Positions 1 to 8,446 of a stretch of 64,000 nt of DNA are shown here, one piece after another. The position numbers and the translations under genes were made by a program. The DNA lies in assembly GCA_029976025.1 (NCBI GenBank), contig JARKNX010000190.1, forward strand, positions 1-64,000, read 5' to 3'. The notes under the pieces were generated by a model. The model was not told the DNA's origin. It searched no databases and was given only the letters and a program-made list of their open reading frames with translations. The DNA comes from Aggregatilineales bacterium (GTDB taxonomy: Bacteria; Chloroflexota; Anaerolineae; Aggregatilineales; Ch27). Each line of letters begins with the position of its first letter. Within the stretch, counting starts at the first letter, position 1.

Positions 1-357
1 CGTATCCTCTATAATGGACCAACCCGGGTTGGTGGGCTGAGCGATGGTCGCATCAACCGTTTTGACCTGGCCGCGCCGGTGGCCGTCTATCCGTTCACGT
101 TCGAGGGCGGAGTGGGGCTGCGCTTTTACCAGATTGACGCGAGCGGGCACGGTACGTTGATTCTGGAAGTGACGCCGGAGCAGATCGCGGCGGTGGCGAA
201 TCCGCCTGCTTCCAACACTCTGATTGCCTCCACGCCAGATGGCACAGTCGCCCTCTACCGGTTGACCACTGGCGAGTTCCAGGTGAATGCTGGGAGCTAT
301 GTAATTGTGTTCAGCGAACTGGACAGCGAAGCGGCATACTATACCCCGGCGGGCTAG
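1..357 (+). CDS. C-terminal part of an unidentified protein
   Basis: The reading frame is open from the first base of the window with no stop until TAG at 355, so the start lies outside; 118 residues are visible. A GTG at 79 could be mistaken for the start, but the frame continues upstream with similar composition (DGRINRFDLAAPVAVYPF). The visible part is rich in beta-prone residues and has no membrane segment or catalytic motif that I recognise. I infer the C-terminal domain of a larger, probably secreted or surface protein. No function is claimed. A transposon remnant begins 25 bases after the stop and does not interrupt the gene. Confidence 0.6.
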   Translation, partial: RILYNGPTRVGGLSDGRINRFDLAAPVAVYPFTFEGGVGLRFYQIDASGHGTLILEVTPEQIAAVANPPASNTLIASTPDGTVALYRLTTGEFQVNAGSYVIVFSELDSEAAYYTPAG

Positions 358-667
358 ACTGCGCCGGCAACTGCAGCAGGTGGGTGCGAGCAAGGGTTGA
401 CAGGCAAACCAGGCTGCACAGGCACAGAGGATAGATATCCCGCTGGCCGCTGAGGAAGGCGGCGCCCGCTCTGGCGACGAGGCGGGCGCCGCGTTCGTTC
501 CATTGTGCGCCGGCGATTTTCAGGCGGCCCTGGCCAAGTTGCTTACAGCCGCTCTCTATCGTGCCGGAGCCAACCTGGTAGTCTGCTGCGCGGTAGTGGT
601 CGTAGCGCAATCGGGTGTGTTGACGCGCGAAAAAGGTCAAAAGAAAGACCTTTTCACGACTTTGCAA
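311..667 (-). pseudogene. Transposase C-terminal fragment (ISKra4-like)
   Basis: Residues about 5-77 carry the C-terminal signature of ISKra4-type transposases: an RLRYDHYRA segment, then GSGTIESGCKQLGQGRLK and AQWNERGARLVARA. Intact proteins of this family run to several hundred residues with a DDE catalytic core; here only the last 70 or so residues survive. The frame then reads past the family end into unrelated sequence to a stop at 311, outside the left inverted repeat. A 21-codon open frame from an ATG at 719 may be the other end of the same gene, joined out of frame by deletion. Non-functional. Confidence 0.6.
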
Positions 668-820
668 CAGCCCTGATATAGACCGTCAGCTTCTCTCCCA
701 GAAATGTGATAAACCCCATCGTAGCCTCTCGTGATTGATATGGGTTCTGGCCTTCAACCTGTTCCCTATCTCACCTGGGGCTTTTGTCTACCTTTTCGCT
801 GCCGACCTTTGCTCGCACCC
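382..820 (-). mobile_element. Internally deleted ISKra4-like insertion sequence with terminal inverted repeats
   Basis: Position 382 rightward and position 820 leftward read the same: GGGTGCGAGCAA is identical at both ends (382-393 and the complement of 809-820). The match continues for about 22 bases with three mismatches. Between them lies the C-terminus of an ISKra4-type transposase on the minus strand. At only 439 bp the element is far shorter than a complete member, so the middle of the transposase is missing. The stretch GGGCTGTTGCAAA (complement of 663-675), where transposase similarity starts, may mark the deletion junction. No flanking target duplication is visible. Confidence 0.6.
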
Positions 821-857
821 CTCTGAAATCGACTATGGAAAGACGGCCCGGATTTGT

Positions 858-863
858 TATAAT
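858..863 (+). promoter_or_regulatory. -10 element of the tRNA-Ser promoter
   Basis: A perfect TATAAT lies 16 bases before the tRNA 5' end, at the right distance for a -10 box. The expected -35 position (about 835-840) shows only weak similarity to consensus. Confidence 0.5.
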
Positions 864-879
864 GAACTCTGTATGGCCC

Positions 880-966
880 GGAGAGGTAGCATAGTCCGGC
901 CTAATGCGCTCGCCTGGAACGCGAGTAGGGTGAAAGCCCTCGCGGGTTCGAATCCCGCCCTCTCCG
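880..966 (+). tRNA. tRNA-Ser (anticodon GGA)
   Basis: The acceptor arm GGAGAGG (880-886) pairs with CCTCTCC (959-965), with G966 as discriminator. The anticodon stem CTCGC/GCGAG encloses loop CTGGAAC, giving anticodon GGA for UCC/UCU serine codons. A long variable arm (AGGG, loop, CCCT) marks a class II tRNA, as expected for Ser. The T arm is GCGGG-TTCGAAT-CCCGC (942-958). The genome does not encode a full CCA (CCT follows). It is followed directly by a terminator hairpin, so it looks monocistronic. Confidence 0.95.
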
Positions 967-975
967 CCTCAAGAT

Positions 976-1012
976 TCCCCCCGGCGTTTGGCTTGCCGGG
1001 GGGATTGTGTTA
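976..1012 (+). terminator. Intrinsic terminator after tRNA-Ser
   Basis: CCCCCCGGC (977-985) pairs perfectly with GCCGGGGGG (995-1003) around a 9-base loop, followed by TTGTGTTATT. It ends tRNA transcription before the peptidase gene. Confidence 0.7.
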
Positions 1013-1083
1013 TTCTACGCGTCTGTCGCCTTGGGGGGCCACAGGAAAACGATCGTGAATTGTGATCGTCGAGGACGTATCTT

Positions 1084-2508
1084 ATGACCTGGGTAGTCCC
1101 TGAGCAGCCACTCCCGCCTGATCCGGAGCGCGGGCCGGACCCCAATACGAAGTTGCCCGCCGACTCATTACCAGATACCGACCCGGCATATTCTGCCGAC
1201 CCGACGCCGGAAATCACCGCCGCTGTCCTGCCGCTGGACGAGCCGCCTGTTGACGATCTGGCCGATACCAACCCGTCGCTGACCATCCAGCCTGTTTCGG
1301 TTCCTCCTGATGAGGGGCTGGAAGAGGTCGAGACGTATGATGAGGTGCCGATGTGGCGGCGGGTCGTGGGGATGGGCGTGCTGCTGTTGGCGGCGGCGCT
1401 GACCCTCCTGGCCGGGATGATGATCGCCCTGCCGCGCCTGCGTGACGCGGCGGAGCCTGGCGCGACCGCGCCCGCCGCTGCCTCTGTGGGCCTGGCGCTG
1501 CCGACGGCGGAAAGCGCCGCCGGGGTGAGCGCCCCCCGGCCTTCCGGGCCGTCCCTCCCGGCGGAGCCGACGCTATCCCCGGACCAGATCGCCGCTCTGC
1601 TGGCGAATCCCCCGGTGATGCAGCCGGCTGCCGGCGAGCCTGTCCAGCGCGAGGACAGCCCGTTCACCATCCAGCCGGAGCGCTCGCGCGGCGAAGTCAT
1701 AACGTACACGATCCAGAGCGGCGACACGATCACGGCCATCGCCGACCGCTTCGGCCTGCAGAAGGATACAATTGCCTGGTCAAACGACCGCGACACAGTC
1801 TTTTCCCTGCGGCCCGGCAACCTGCTCTATATTATGCCGGTGGATGGCGTGTACCACCTGGTGCTGGCTGACCAGACTATTCAGGAAATTGCCGATCGGT
1901 ATGATGTTGACCCTTACGCCATCATCAGCTCGGAGTACAACAATCTATTTGGCGCATCGCCCCAGATGGTGCTCTCCAGCGGGACGCGCGTGATCGTACC
2001 CGGCGGCACCAGCACTTATAATGACTGGACCTACAACCCGGTTGTGGAGCGTTCCGGCGATGGCGGCGGCGGCGCGGACGGCGCGTTCATCTCCTTCGCG
2101 CCGGGCCAGCCGGGGAGCTGCGGGCGCCAGCCGAACCCGGGCGGGACGGGCTACTTCAGTAACCCGCTGGGGTCTTATACCTGGGTGCGCGGATTCGACG
2201 GCTTCCACACCGGCGTGGACCTCTCCGCCAGCGTCGGCGCGCCGGTCTATGCCGCGTCGCCGGGCCGGGTGATCTACCGCGGCTGGAATGACTGGGGCTA
2301 CGGCTATCTGGTGGTGCTGGCGCACGGGCCGTTCACCAGCTTTTACGGCCACCTTAGCGCGATCAACGTTGCCTGCGGACAGATGGTCGGGGCGGGCACG
2401 CAGATCGGGGCGGTGGGCAACACTGGCAATTCCAGCGGCCCGCACCTGCACTTCGAGATTCGCTACAACGATAACCCGACCGATCCGACAGCTTATACAC
2501 CTTTCTAG
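1084..2508 (+). CDS. Membrane-anchored LysM/M23 peptidoglycan endopeptidase
   Basis: 474 residues. An acidic, proline-rich cytoplasmic tail (1-90) is followed by one membrane helix (about 94-116), a low-complexity linker, two LysM-type peptidoglycan-binding segments (about 206-252 and 256-306) and a C-terminal M23 (LytM) zinc metallopeptidase domain (about 355-470). The metal ligands are visible: HTGVD (H375, D379) and PHLHFE (H454, H456), plus YGHL at 421-424. The family cleaves peptide cross-links in peptidoglycan or activates amidases as a scaffold; intact ligands suggest the active form. It acts outside the membrane. It is probably a cell-wall remodelling enzyme of growth or division. No operon partner is evident; the next gene starts 24 bases on. 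Confidence 0.9.
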   Translation: MTWVVPEQPLPPDPERGPDPNTKLPADSLPDTDPAYSADPTPEITAAVLPLDEPPVDDLADTNPSLTIQPVSVPPDEGLEEVETYDEVPMWRRVVGMGVLLLAAALTLLAGMMIALPRLRDAAEPGATAPAAASVGLALPTAESAAGVSAPRPSGPSLPAEPTLSPDQIAALLANPPVMQPAAGEPVQREDSPFTIQPERSRGEVITYTIQSGDTITAIADRFGLQKDTIAWSNDRDTVFSLRPGNLLYIMPVDGVYHLVLADQTIQEIADRYDVDPYAIISSEYNNLFGASPQMVLSSGTRVIVPGGTSTYNDWTYNPVVERSGDGGGGADGAFISFAPGQPGSCGRQPNPGGTGYFSNPLGSYTWVRGFDGFHTGVDLSASVGAPVYAASPGRVIYRGWNDWGYGYLVVLAHGPFTSFYGHLSAINVACGQMVGAGTQIGAVGNTGNSSGPHLHFEIRYNDNPTDPTAYTPF

Positions 2509-2531
2509 GTGTATGGAAGCGTGAGTGTACG

Positions 2532-2921
2532 ATGGCTATTCATATCTCCTGGCATGATCAAGCGAAGACTATCATCCATCTGGATTTTGAGCCGGACTGG
2601 ACATTTGAGGACCTGAGAGGGATAGACCTTGATACCGATGTCCTGCTGGACGAGGCCGGGCAGAAGGTGTGCATGATCGCCGATCTCTCCCGGGCGCGCG
2701 TCATGCCCAGGAACCTGCCGATCACACAGATGCGCGAGGTGCTCGATTTTGCCCACCCCAACACCGATATCATCGTGGTGGTGGGCATGGGGCCGATGGT
2801 GCGCATGATGCTGGAGACGATCCTGCGCGTCGCCGGCGGGGCTAAAGACCGGCTGCGCTTCGTCATGACAATTGCCGACGCCGAGGCCGCGATTGCCGCC
2901 CACCGGAGCGAAAACAACTGA
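2532..2921 (+). CDS. Small STAS/SpoIIAA-like hypothetical protein
   Basis: 129 residues, soluble, no signal peptide. The predicted alternation of strands and helices is consistent with a STAS/SpoIIAA-like fold: an N-terminal strand pair (AIHISWHDQAKTIIHLDFEP), a helix, then VCMIADLSRA, a helix, TDIIVVVGMG, and a final helix-strand unit. This family binds partner proteins or small ligands and has no catalytic motif. The fold call is by pattern only and could be wrong. It follows the M23 gene closely in the same direction and may be co-transcribed; no functional link is visible. Confidence 0.6.
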   Translation: MAIHISWHDQAKTIIHLDFEPDWTFEDLRGIDLDTDVLLDEAGQKVCMIADLSRARVMPRNLPITQMREVLDFAHPNTDIIVVVGMGPMVRMMLETILRVAGGAKDRLRFVMTIADAEAAIAAHRSENN

Positions 2922-2955
2922 CCTGAACTGCCCCGCCTGATTGCTGCGGCAGCCT

Positions 2956-3513
2956 CTACGGCCCCGGCGTCAGGCCGGGCGTCCCGGCGCTGACCGGCAC
3001 AAATGCGAGCGCGACCGTGTACCCTTCTGGCGGGCGCGGCAGGCTCACCCAGAACGGCCGGACCAGCCGATAGTTGCAGTCACCGCTGACACCCCAGGCG
3101 ACGCGCACGATGATGCGCCTCTCCTTGTCATCCCGGACCAGCCCCAGCAGGTCAGTAATCGCCTGGCAGCCCGTCCCGACGTTGACCGCCCCGACCAGGA
3201 TATGCCCTGTCTCGAAGTCGAATGCGTGGCGCGCCACTGGCAGGCGGCAGCGCTCGGATTCATCCACTTCGTTATAGAACTGGATAAGCTGAAATGGCGT
3301 CTCAATCACAAAGAGACGGTTTGCCTGTTCCACCAGGTATTCGAAGCACACCCCCTCCAGCAGGTGGCGGGCATCCTGAATCGGCTGATCGATGGGCATG
3401 TCCGGCGTCGGCGAGGCGGGCGGGGGGATAGGTGTGTCCGGCGTCCTCACCGGCAGATTGCAGGCTGCCAGCAGCCCGACCAGGGGCAGCAGCTTCCATA
3501 TGCGGCGCATCAC
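2956..3513 (-). CDS. Hypothetical lipoprotein
   Basis: 185 residues. The N-terminus is a lipoprotein signal: MMRR, a hydrophobic core and lipobox LLAAC (Cys18), so the mature protein should be lipid-anchored outside the membrane. A Pro/Thr linker (about 20-40) precedes a globular domain with three further cysteines (CFEYLVEQ, ERCRLP, TGCQAITD) and a fourth near CNYRL, which could form disulfides. I recognise no family. It is transcribed away from the polysaccharide operon that starts at 3678. Confidence 0.75.
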   Translation of the reverse strand: MMRRIWKLLPLVGLLAACNLPVRTPDTPIPPPASPTPDMPIDQPIQDARHLLEGVCFEYLVEQANRLFVIETPFQLIQFYNEVDESERCRLPVARHAFDFETGHILVGAVNVGTGCQAITDLLGLVRDDKERRIIVRVAWGVSGDCNYRLVRPFWVSLPRPPEGYTVALAFVPVSAGTPGLTPGP

Positions 3514-3588
3514 AGGAATCCTTTTCTGTTCGGCGCGGCCATTCTACCACAGGGAGCAGCCGGCGGCGCGAGCGCGCCCCAGTCGCAC

Positions 3589-3617
3589 TGGACAATCCGG
3601 TGGGAAGCGGCTAACAT
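3589..3617 (+). promoter_or_regulatory. Promoter of the sugar-nucleotide/glycosyltransferase operon
   Basis: TGGACA (3589-3594) and TAACAT (3612-3617) are separated by exactly 17 bases. A start near 3624 would give a leader of about 54 bases before the ATG at 3678, which has GGGGGAGG as ribosome site. Confidence 0.45.
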
Positions 3618-3677
3618 CAGATTTCTGAGGGAAGCGCGGATCGGGTTATCCCTGCCCGGCGCGGGGGAGGAATCGCT

Positions 3678-4667
3678 ATGCAGTGGGCGTCGCGGCGTGT
3701 GCTGGTGACTGGAGCGGGCGGCTTCGTCGGCAGCCACCTGGTTGAGCGGCTGGTTAGCGATGGCTGCGCCGTGCGCTGCTTCATCCGCTACAACTCTGAG
3801 AACCGCTACGGCATGTTGCAGGACCTCCCGGCGGAAGTGCTGGACGCGCTGGAGATCGTGGCCGGTGACCTGCGCGACACGGAGGCCGTCCGCCAGGCGT
3901 GCCGGGGCGTGGAGGCCGTCTTTCATCTGGGCGCCCTGATCGCCATTCCCTACTCTTACCGCCACCCGCGCGAGGTGATTGAGACGAACATCATGGGCAC
4001 GCTCAACGTCCTGCTGGCCGTCCGCGATCTGGAGATCGGGCGCGTGGTACACACCTCTACCAGCGAGGTCTACGGCACGGCGCAGTATGTCCCCATCGAT
4101 GAGAAGCACCCTCTTCAGGGGCAGTCCCCGTATTCCGCCAGCAAGATCGGGGCGGACAAAGTGGCGGAGAGCTTCCACGCCGCATACGGGCTGCCGGTGG
4201 TGACCATCCGGCCCTTCAACATCTTCGGCCCGCGCCAGTCCGCCCGCGCCGTGATTCCGACCATCATCACCCAGGCCCTCGCCGCCGATACGGTGCATCT
4301 GGGCGCGGCCAGCCCGACTCGCGATTTCACGTACGTCGCCAATACTGTGGACGCCTACCTTCGCGCGGCGGAAGACGATGCGGCAATCGGCGGCGTGTTC
4401 AATATCGGCACCGGCTTCGAGATCAGCATCGGCGAGCTGGCGCGGACGATTATCCGCCTGGTGGGGCGCGATGTACGGCTGGTCACCGACGAAGAGGAGC
4501 GGATGCGGCCCGACCGCAGCGAGGTGCGCCGCCTGTGGGCCGATAACACCCTGGCCCGCCAGCAGCTCGGCTGGGAGCCGCGTATCCCCTTCGAAGAAGG
4601 CCTGCGCCGCACAATCGCCTGGATCGAGGCGCACCTCGACCGGTACAAACCGGGATATACGATTTGA
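3678..4667 (+). CDS. NAD-dependent sugar-nucleotide 4,6-dehydratase (LegB-like SDR)
   Basis: 329 residues, the usual length for an extended short-chain dehydrogenase. The NAD-binding TGAGGFVGSHL (11-21), the catalytic Thr/Ser segment HTSTSEVYG (125-133) and YSASK (Y152, K156) are present. The overall pattern (IRYNSENRYGML, FHLGALIAIPYSY, GQSPYSASKIGADK, GPRQSARAVIPTIITQ) is that of LegB, the UDP-GlcNAc-type 4,6-dehydratase that opens legionaminic-type sugar pathways. No legC/G/H/I partners are nearby, so the end product is uncertain; a GDP-mannose or UDP-sugar dehydratase role is the alternative. It is the first gene of an operon overlapping the next gene by one base. Confidence 0.85.
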   Translation: MQWASRRVLVTGAGGFVGSHLVERLVSDGCAVRCFIRYNSENRYGMLQDLPAEVLDALEIVAGDLRDTEAVRQACRGVEAVFHLGALIAIPYSYRHPREVIETNIMGTLNVLLAVRDLEIGRVVHTSTSEVYGTAQYVPIDEKHPLQGQSPYSASKIGADKVAESFHAAYGLPVVTIRPFNIFGPRQSARAVIPTIITQALAADTVHLGAASPTRDFTYVANTVDAYLRAAEDDAAIGGVFNIGTGFEISIGELARTIIRLVGRDVRLVTDEEERMRPDRSEVRRLWADNTLARQQLGWEPRIPFEEGLRRTIAWIEAHLDRYKPGYTI

Positions 4668-5410
4668 TGAAAGCCGTCATCCTGGCCGGAGGAAAAGGCC
4701 GCCGCCTGGCCCCTTATACGACCGTTTTTCCCAAGCCGCTCGTCCCCATTGGCGAGCAGCCGATTCTGGATATCATCATCCGCCAGCTTGCCTACTACGG
4801 CCTGCGCGATATTGTGCTGGCGGTCGGCTATCTGGCGGAGCTGATCCAGGCCTACTTTCAGACTGCCGGGGAGAGCCTGCCCGATGTCCGGCTCGCCTAT
4901 GTCAAAGAGCCGGAGCCGCTCGGCACCGCCGGGTCGCTGGCGCTGGTGGACGGCCTGGACGACACCTTTCTGGTCATGAACGGCGACGTGCTGACCACGC
5001 TCAACTACGCCCACATGGTGGCCTTTCACCGCGATCACTGCGCCGCCCTGACTATCGGGACCTACGAAAAGCATATGCCGATCGATCTGGGCGTGATCGA
5101 GATGGACGAAACCGGCGCGGTGACCGGTTATCTGGAGAAGCCGGAGAAGGTGTACCCGGTCAGCATCGGCATCTATGTCTATGAGCCACTGGTCCTGCGC
5201 TATATCCGGCCGGGGGAACATCTGGACTTTCCGGAGCTGGTGATGCGCCTGCTGGCGGACGGCCAGCGGGTGATGGCCTACCCGTGCCGGGATTACTGGC
5301 TGGATATCGGCAACCCGGGCGATTACCAGCGCGCGCAGGAAGAATTTGAACGCCTGAAGGATCAGTTCTTGCCGGGGCAGCCGACCCGGCGCGGAGCGCC
5401 TGCTGAATGA
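4667..5410 (+). CDS. Sugar-phosphate nucleotidyltransferase
   Basis: 247 residues from the ATG at 4667, which overlaps the previous stop codon (TGATG); a TTG at 4664 is also in frame, but the ATG is the better start. The N-terminal AGGKGRRLAPYT followed by FPKPL is the nucleotide-binding signature of GT-A-type nucleotidyltransferases, and MNGDVL carries the metal-binding Asp. It lacks the C-terminal left-handed helix of longer members, like HddC/LegF/mannose-1-phosphate guanylyltransferase types. It activates a sugar phosphate to an NDP-sugar, presumably for the dehydratase or the glycosyltransferases beside it. The exact nucleotide and sugar cannot be read from sequence. Confidence 0.85.
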   Translation: MKAVILAGGKGRRLAPYTTVFPKPLVPIGEQPILDIIIRQLAYYGLRDIVLAVGYLAELIQAYFQTAGESLPDVRLAYVKEPEPLGTAGSLALVDGLDDTFLVMNGDVLTTLNYAHMVAFHRDHCAALTIGTYEKHMPIDLGVIEMDETGAVTGYLEKPEKVYPVSIGIYVYEPLVLRYIRPGEHLDFPELVMRLLADGQRVMAYPCRDYWLDIGNPGDYQRAQEEFERLKDQFLPGQPTRRGAPAE

Positions 5411-6648
5411 TGACAGGCATCGGCTTGCAGCGTATGGATGTCCTCCTGATCTCGCGGTGCCCGCCCTATCCGCTGTACCTGGGCGACCGCCTGATCCCGT
5501 ACCATCTGGCCCGCCAGCTTTCGCAGCGGGGCTACCGGATCGATCTGCTGGCCTTCTACCAGCAGCCGGAGGACCTGGCCGATATCCCCTACTACGAACG
5601 ATACTTCCGCCATATCCAGTTGATTCCGGAGCCGGCCCGCAGCCCGGCCAGCCTGCTCAGCCGCGCCCTGCTGCGCGGGCGGCGTTTCCCGACCCGCCGG
5701 GCGCAAAGCTGGTCGCCGGAGATGTGGGCGGCGATTGAGGAGCGCCTGCATCAGCGGCGGATGGACGTGGTGCATTTTTTCGGCGGCATCCACGTCTATG
5801 AGTTTCGCGATCTGGCCGCCGCGTACCCATCCATCATCGCCCCCTACGAGAGTTACACCCTGTTCCTGGAGCGGGCGCTGGCCCGGTCGAAGACGCGCCG
5901 GGAGCGGCTGCTGACGCGCCTCCGTCTGGTGATGGCCCGTCACTACGAATCGTGGATGTTCGACGGCTTCCGGCGGACGGTCGTTGTGTCGGGGCGGGAC
6001 GCCGCCAGGCTGCGCCAGATCTCGCCGGAGTTGCCGGTGATCGTCATCCCCAACGGCGTAGACCTGGATAAGTTTGCTCCTACCGGGTACGAGCCGGAGA
6101 CGCCGACCCTGATCTTCACCGGCAACTTCGATTACATCCCTAACCAGGATGCCGCCCTGCGGCTGGCGCGGGAGATCTTCCCGATGGTGCGCCGGGCCGT
6201 GCCGGAGGCGGAGCTGCTCCTCGTCGGCAATAACCCGCCGGAGGCGCTGCGCGGATTGCGCCAGTCGGGGGTGCAGGTTGCCGGCAGCGTGCCGGACCTG
6301 CGGCCTTACCTGGAACAGGCCAGCCTGTATGTCTGTCCGCTGCGACTGGGGGCGGGCATCAAGAACAAGGTGCTGGAGGCCATGGCCATGCAGAAGGCCG
6401 TTGTGGCTACGCCGCTGAGCTGCGATGGCATTTCTGTGACCCACGGGCGCGATGTCATCCTGGCCGAACGGAATGAGGAGCTGGCGCGGGCGACCATTCG
6501 CCTGCTGCGCAACCCGGAGCTGCGCCAGCAGATTGCGGCGAACGGGCGCCGCCTGGTGGAGGCGGACTACACCTGGCGCGGGGTGGCCGATGCGTACGAA
6601 AAGCTGTATGCGCAGGTGATCGACGAACATGGAGGCGCGCGCGGTTAG
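5407..6648 (+). CDS. Glycosyltransferase family 4 enzyme
   Basis: 413 residues with the two-Rossmann GT-B layout. The N-terminal acceptor half begins at MDVLLISRCPPYPL. The C-terminal half has IFTGNFDYIPNQDA, ELLLVGNNPP and the donor-binding GAGIKNKVLEAMAMQKAVV. The first start (5407, overlapping the previous stop as ATGA) adds nine residues before the M at 5434, where most homologues would begin; both are possible. It is expected to transfer an NDP-sugar to a lipid-linked or protein acceptor at the inner face of the membrane. Third gene of the 3678-7458 operon. Confidence 0.85.
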   Translation: MMTGIGLQRMDVLLISRCPPYPLYLGDRLIPYHLARQLSQRGYRIDLLAFYQQPEDLADIPYYERYFRHIQLIPEPARSPASLLSRALLRGRRFPTRRAQSWSPEMWAAIEERLHQRRMDVVHFFGGIHVYEFRDLAAAYPSIIAPYESYTLFLERALARSKTRRERLLTRLRLVMARHYESWMFDGFRRTVVVSGRDAARLRQISPELPVIVIPNGVDLDKFAPTGYEPETPTLIFTGNFDYIPNQDAALRLAREIFPMVRRAVPEAELLLVGNNPPEALRGLRQSGVQVAGSVPDLRPYLEQASLYVCPLRLGAGIKNKVLEAMAMQKAVVATPLSCDGISVTHGRDVILAERNEELARATIRLLRNPELRQQIAANGRRLVEADYTWRGVADAYEKLYAQVIDEHGGARG

Positions 6649-6660
6649 CCCCTCACGCCC

Positions 6661-7458
6661 ATGGAAACGAGCCTCCGCCCCCTTTCTCCTGCCGCCCGGC
6701 GCGGCGAGTTGCTGGTGATCATCCCGGCTTACAACGAAGCGGCCAATATCGCTGCCGTGGTCGCCCGGGTGAAGGAACAGCTCCCCGCCGCCGATGTCTG
6801 CGTGATCAACGATGGCAGCCTCGACGACACCGGCCCGATCGCCGCCGCTGCCGGCGCGATTACGCTCAATATGCCGTTCAATGTCGGCATCGGCGCGGCG
6901 GTGCAGACCGGCTTCCTGTACGCCTACCGTTATGATTATCCGCTGGCTGTGCGTATCGACGGCGACGGGCAGCACCCGCCGGAGACAATCCCTTTCCTGC
7001 TGGCGGCGCTGGCTGCCGGCGAGGCCGACATGGTGATCGGCTCGCGCTTTCTGGCGGCGGAGGCGGAGACCTACCGGGGCACGCTGCCGCGCCGGATCGG
7101 CATCCGCGTGCTGGCCGGGGTGATCAGCACCCTCACCGGGCAGGCGGTCACTGACCCCACCAGCGGCTTTCTGGCCGCCGGGCGGGCGGCGATCTCCTTC
7201 TGCGCCCATGAATATCCTCACGACTACCCGGAGCCGGAGGCGCGCGTCCTGATGCACCGGGCCGGCCTGCGCGTGCGGGAAGTGCCGGTCGCCATGCGCG
7301 AGCGGGCCGGGGGAGTGTCCTCGATCACGGCGGCCCGTTCCGCTTACTACATGAGCAAGGTGCTGCTGGCCCTGCTGCTGGATACGATCCGGCTGCCCCG
7401 CACCCGGCGCACCGGATATGAGGAGGGCGCTGCCGCCAGCGCAGACAGAGACCGGTAG
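6661..7458 (+). CDS. Glycosyltransferase family 2 (DPM1/DPG-synthase-like)
   Basis: 265 residues. LLVIIPAYNEAANI is the GT2 N-terminal strand; VINDGSLDDT and RIDGDGQHPPE give the two metal/nucleotide-binding Asp motifs, and DPTSGF is typical of the dolichyl/undecaprenyl-phosphate sugar synthase branch. No transmembrane segment is obvious. It probably makes a polyprenyl-phosphate sugar donor or adds a sugar to a lipid carrier. It starts 12 bases after the previous gene without a clear ribosome site and is the last gene of the operon. The DUF2304 protein at 8447, a frequent neighbour of this GT2 branch, lies one gene downstream. Confidence 0.85.
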   Translation: METSLRPLSPAARRGELLVIIPAYNEAANIAAVVARVKEQLPAADVCVINDGSLDDTGPIAAAAGAITLNMPFNVGIGAAVQTGFLYAYRYDYPLAVRIDGDGQHPPETIPFLLAALAAGEADMVIGSRFLAAEAETYRGTLPRRIGIRVLAGVISTLTGQAVTDPTSGFLAAGRAAISFCAHEYPHDYPEPEARVLMHRAGLRVREVPVAMRERAGGVSSITAARSAYYMSKVLLALLLDTIRLPRTRRTGYEEGAAASADRDR

Positions 7459-7624
7459 CTGCCAGCCTGCGCCGCCCGTCCTGGTCCCGTGAAATGCGGC
7501 TTTCCGGCGTTGCGATGGCCCGGCTGCCTTTCGTTACCGGGAATTTTACACTACACTCGTGCAGAGACGCGGCCACCCCGGCGCGGTCGCGCCGCCAGCG
7601 CGGCCAGATGAGGACGGATCACCG

Positions 7625-8434
7625 GTGAGCAATCTCGATCAGGATATCGCCCGGCTTCAGATTGAAATTGAGCAGCAGGAGAATGTCCTGGCCGAGCTGG
7701 AAGCCGAGGTCCTGGACCTGCGCCGGGAGTTGAACGCTTTTCAATCCCGCTACAACCGCATCGTCGGCGCTATTGAGGCCCGGCTGGAGGCGGCGCGGAC
7801 GGCCATCGCCGATCTGGAGCGCCAGCAGCTGTGGAAGCACGGCCATCCGCTGGGCGACTACCGCCCGATGGAGGATTTCTGGGAGCCGCCGCCGGATTAT
7901 GTGCCGGTCGAGGAGCAGTTCCGGCGCACGTGGAAAGTCCCGCTGGAGCAGGAAGCCGCCGGGGAATCCGGGCCGCCCACCAAGCCGCGCGCTGACGCAA
8001 TCAACCCCGATGAGGCGGATATCAAAAAGCTGTACCGGTCGCTGGCCCGCCGTTACCACCCCGATATGACGACCGATCCCGCCGAGCGCGAGGCGCGCAA
8101 TGATCTGATGGCGCGCATCAACGATGCTTACGCCCGTCGCGACCTGACCGCCCTGCAAACCCTGGCCAGCCATCCTGACGCCGCGCCGGGGCAGCCGCTG
8201 GCCGCGCTGCGTCTGGGCGAGCTGCGCCAGATCAAGAGCCAGCTAGAGCGGCGCATCCAGACGCTGCGCCTGGAGCGCGCCGATATTCAGCTCAGCGACA
8301 TGATGCGGCTGGCCCTGGAAGACAAACTGACCCGCAACCGGGGCCGCGACCTGCTGCGCGAGATCGCCCGCCAGCTGGAGCGCGACTACGACGCGGCCAT
8401 GATCCGCCTGGAACAGCTCCGGCGAGAGGTGTGA
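7625..8434 (+). CDS. Coiled-coil J-domain protein
   Basis: 269 residues from a GTG at 7625, preceded by GAGGA; an in-frame GTG at 7559 would add 22 low-complexity residues and lacks a ribosome site. Residues 5-70 form a heptad-rich coiled coil. A J-like domain follows with DIKKLYRSLARRYHPD (HPD at 145-147) and a matching C-terminal helix. J-domains stimulate the ATPase of DnaK. There is no zinc-finger or DnaJ C-terminal domain, so this is a specialised co-chaperone whose client is set by the coiled coil. A further helical region follows to the end. Confidence 0.8.
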   Translation: MSNLDQDIARLQIEIEQQENVLAELEAEVLDLRRELNAFQSRYNRIVGAIEARLEAARTAIADLERQQLWKHGHPLGDYRPMEDFWEPPPDYVPVEEQFRRTWKVPLEQEAAGESGPPTKPRADAINPDEADIKKLYRSLARRYHPDMTTDPAEREARNDLMARINDAYARRDLTALQTLASHPDAAPGQPLAALRLGELRQIKSQLERRIQTLRLERADIQLSDMMRLALEDKLTRNRGRDLLREIARQLERDYDAAMIRLEQLRREV

Positions 8435-8446
8435 GGCCCTGACCCT

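Noticed and set aside
735-1058. A plus-strand frame spanning the tRNA-Ser gene
   Set aside because: It runs through the tRNA and its terminator and has no ribosome site.
5362-7257. A 631-codon minus-strand frame across the glycosyltransferase genes
   Set aside because: Shadow; the plus strand has overlapping start/stop coupling and clear GT4 and GT2 motifs.
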